A stretch of 64,000 bases of DNA. Origin: Klebsiella pneumoniae (GTDB lineage Bacteria; Pseudomonadota; Gammaproteobacteria; Steroidobacterales; Steroidobacteraceae). The notes under the pieces are model-generated. The model had not been told where the DNA came from and made no database searches. It worked only from the letters and a program-made list of their open reading frames with translations. Position 1 is the stretch's first letter. Each line of letters begins with the position of its first letter. Both the position numbers and the translations under genes were made by a program. Below, in pieces: positions 63,111-64,000 of the stretch. The DNA is taken from NCBI GenBank assembly GCA_945873095.1, contig CAMCBU010000003.1, forward strand, positions 1 through 64,000, in the 5' to 3' direction.

Positions 63111-63727
63111 GGTTCAAACTCCGAGGGAACGGGAACGAGGGGTATTTCAGCGGGTTTCTCGGCGACATGCCAGAGAACGCCGCTCGGATCGGACAGATAC
63201 AGAATCTTCAGACCCCAGGGTTGCATGGCCGGCGCGCGCAGCAGGATGCCCGGATATCGCTGCGGAAGATCAAGGCCCATGAGTCTTGACCACCAAGCCG
63301 CTGTGTCGGCGACGAGCAGCTGCATCATGAAGCTCGCAGCGAATTCCGGAACATAATAGTTTTGTAACAAGAAGCGAAAAGCCCCGCATTCGAATTCTGC
63401 CACTTCCGTGTTGACGAAATTTTCACGAAACCCGATCTCCCGGTAAAACGCGCGTGACAGTTCGAAGTTTCGTGCCGGCACGAAGGTCTTGAGGTCGAGG
63501 ACGGCCGAGCTCTGCCGCGCCGGATTTCGAAAAATAGTCTCGACCGGCGCGTCGAAGGTCTGTGCTAGTTTGAAGGCGAGTTCCAAGGTCGGAAGGTATT
63601 TTTCCAATTCGATCGCGTTGATCGTTTGCCGAGTGGCGCCGACTCGCTCGGCGAGTTGTTGCTGCGATAGACCAACACGCGTTCGAAACTCGCGGATTCG
63701 GTTATTGCGAACGGTCTTGTCAGACAT
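63107..63727 (-). CDS. XRE-type HTH fused to a VOC domain
   Basis: This 206-residue protein: an XRE/HTH_3 domain (about 8-66; LSQQQLAERVGATRQTINAIE) joined to a VOC/glyoxalase-like domain (about 72-206; FVPARNFELSRAFYREIGF, FLLQNYYVPEFAA). The short HTH looks like those of the small YgzD-like regulators. The VOC part could be the sensor (inference). The start is ATG 63727, sharing a base with the upstream stop. Confidence 0.85.
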   Translation of the reverse strand: MSDKTVRNNRIREFRTRVGLSQQQLAERVGATRQTINAIELEKYLPTLELAFKLAQTFDAPVETIFRNPARQSSAVLDLKTFVPARNFELSRAFYREIGFRENFVNTEVAEFECGAFRFLLQNYYVPEFAASFMMQLLVADTAAWWSRLMGLDLPQRYPGILLRAPAMQPWGLKILYLSDPSGVLWHVAEKPAEIPLVPVPSEFEP

Positions 63728-64000
63728 CACGATCGTTTGTAGAGAATGAGCATGGCGATGTTCCGTGCGATCTCTTGCAGCAGCAAGATCGTCACGAGTG
63801 CGAGCACGACGCCGGTTGCACTCGTCAGATCCAAGATCGCGAAATCGCTTCGTTTGAATGCGTCGTTGGCAAGCACATGGAGGATGACGCACTGCGCCGA
63901 GAATACACCGACCCAATAGGCCGATTGGTTCGCTTGTTTCTCGATCGCAAGATCGCGCTCATCGCGAAAGTCGATCGATTCACCCTTCGACTTGAAGTAA
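63727..64000 (-). CDS. Membrane protein, 5' part outside window
   Basis: The 3' 90 codons of a minus-strand gene running past the window edge, ending at 63727-63729. Visible: a charged segment (SKGESIDFRDERDLAIEK) and two hydrophobic segments (YWVGVFSAQCVILHVLA; TGVVLALVTILLLQEIA). Such two-helix-pair proteins commonly precede XRE regulators of this type, which would make it the regulator's partner. The stop overlaps the next ATG by one base (TGATG). Confidence 0.75.
   Translation of the reverse strand, partial: YFKSKGESIDFRDERDLAIEKQANQSAYWVGVFSAQCVILHVLANDAFKRSDFAILDLTSATGVVLALVTILLLQEIARNIAMLILYKRS

Noticed and set aside
1-64000. CRISPR arrays, rRNA genes, insertion sequences
   Set aside because: I saw no regularly spaced repeats, no rRNA-like sequence and no transposase; the 45-bp repeat is an attachment pair.

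Overview
The window is chromosomal DNA of a gammaproteobacterium. Protein content (FadE-type acyl-CoA dehydrogenase, PurT, YheS-like ABC-F, AmpG, YciB, YbaN and YqhA families, rhombosortase, GspB, a stand-alone GntR/YtrA ABC operon) points towards the Xanthomonadales/Nevskiales/Steroidobacterales side of the class; I cannot name a genus. The host part is GC-rich and very compact: many genes overlap by 1-4 bases (ATGA, GTGA), and several convergent pairs overlap by tens of bases.

Layout. 1-8344: a truncated DAK2-DegV protein and GspB, then (divergent) a phosphopantetheinyl transferase and a rhombosortase, then dinB, fadE and mdh. 8410-10852: a YtrA-type GntR regulator with an ABC exporter and a small membrane protein, behind an operator-containing promoter. 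10866-15778: purT, a double-CDGSH Fe-S protein and an Mla-like lipid transport operon (STAS-MlaE fusion, MlaF-, MlaD- and PqiC-like). 15868-15968: a candidate sRNA. 15992-23201: ABC-F, M15 peptidase, exonuclease III-like gene, glutathione reductase, lipoprotein, DoxX, MFS. 23183-31614: YqhA and GNAT genes, then an eight-gene plus-strand string from an Fe-S photolyase to an ATP-grasp protein. 31611-37750: a minus-strand string of pyrE, gabD, Bcr-type MFS, oligopeptidase B and VOC. 37768-49816: exonuclease III/Crc-locus gene, ampG, Rieske, MarC, trmB, dienelactone hydrolase, amn, an S9 peptidase remnant, yciB, PhzF, a BNR propeller with TlpA, and SGNH hydrolase.

49952-61779: a tRNA-Gly(CCC) gene with an integrated element of about 11.8 kb bounded by a perfect 45-bp direct repeat of the tRNA 3' half. 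The element has a tyrosine integrase, a 1073-residue replication protein (primase-polymerase-like domain, zinc finger, SF2-type helicase), a TetR regulator, a RodZ-like membrane HTH protein, an M48 lipoprotein protease, a PLP decarboxylase and several orphan genes. Its non-coding parts are rich in structure: a 14-bp-arm inverted repeat, a pair of related GGATAAG/CTTATCC loci 7.8 kb apart and four copies of a 9-10 bp word. I see no capsid, relaxase or type IV secretion genes. This is the most likely place for something undescribed.

61782-64000: chromosomal flank with MAPEG, DUF3297, small membrane and lipoprotein genes and an XRE-VOC fusion regulator.

A second point of interest links distant loci: the promoter of the YtrA-ABC operon (8410-8446) is nearly duplicated at 43228-43264, in front of an S9-family peptidase gene that has lost most of its length.
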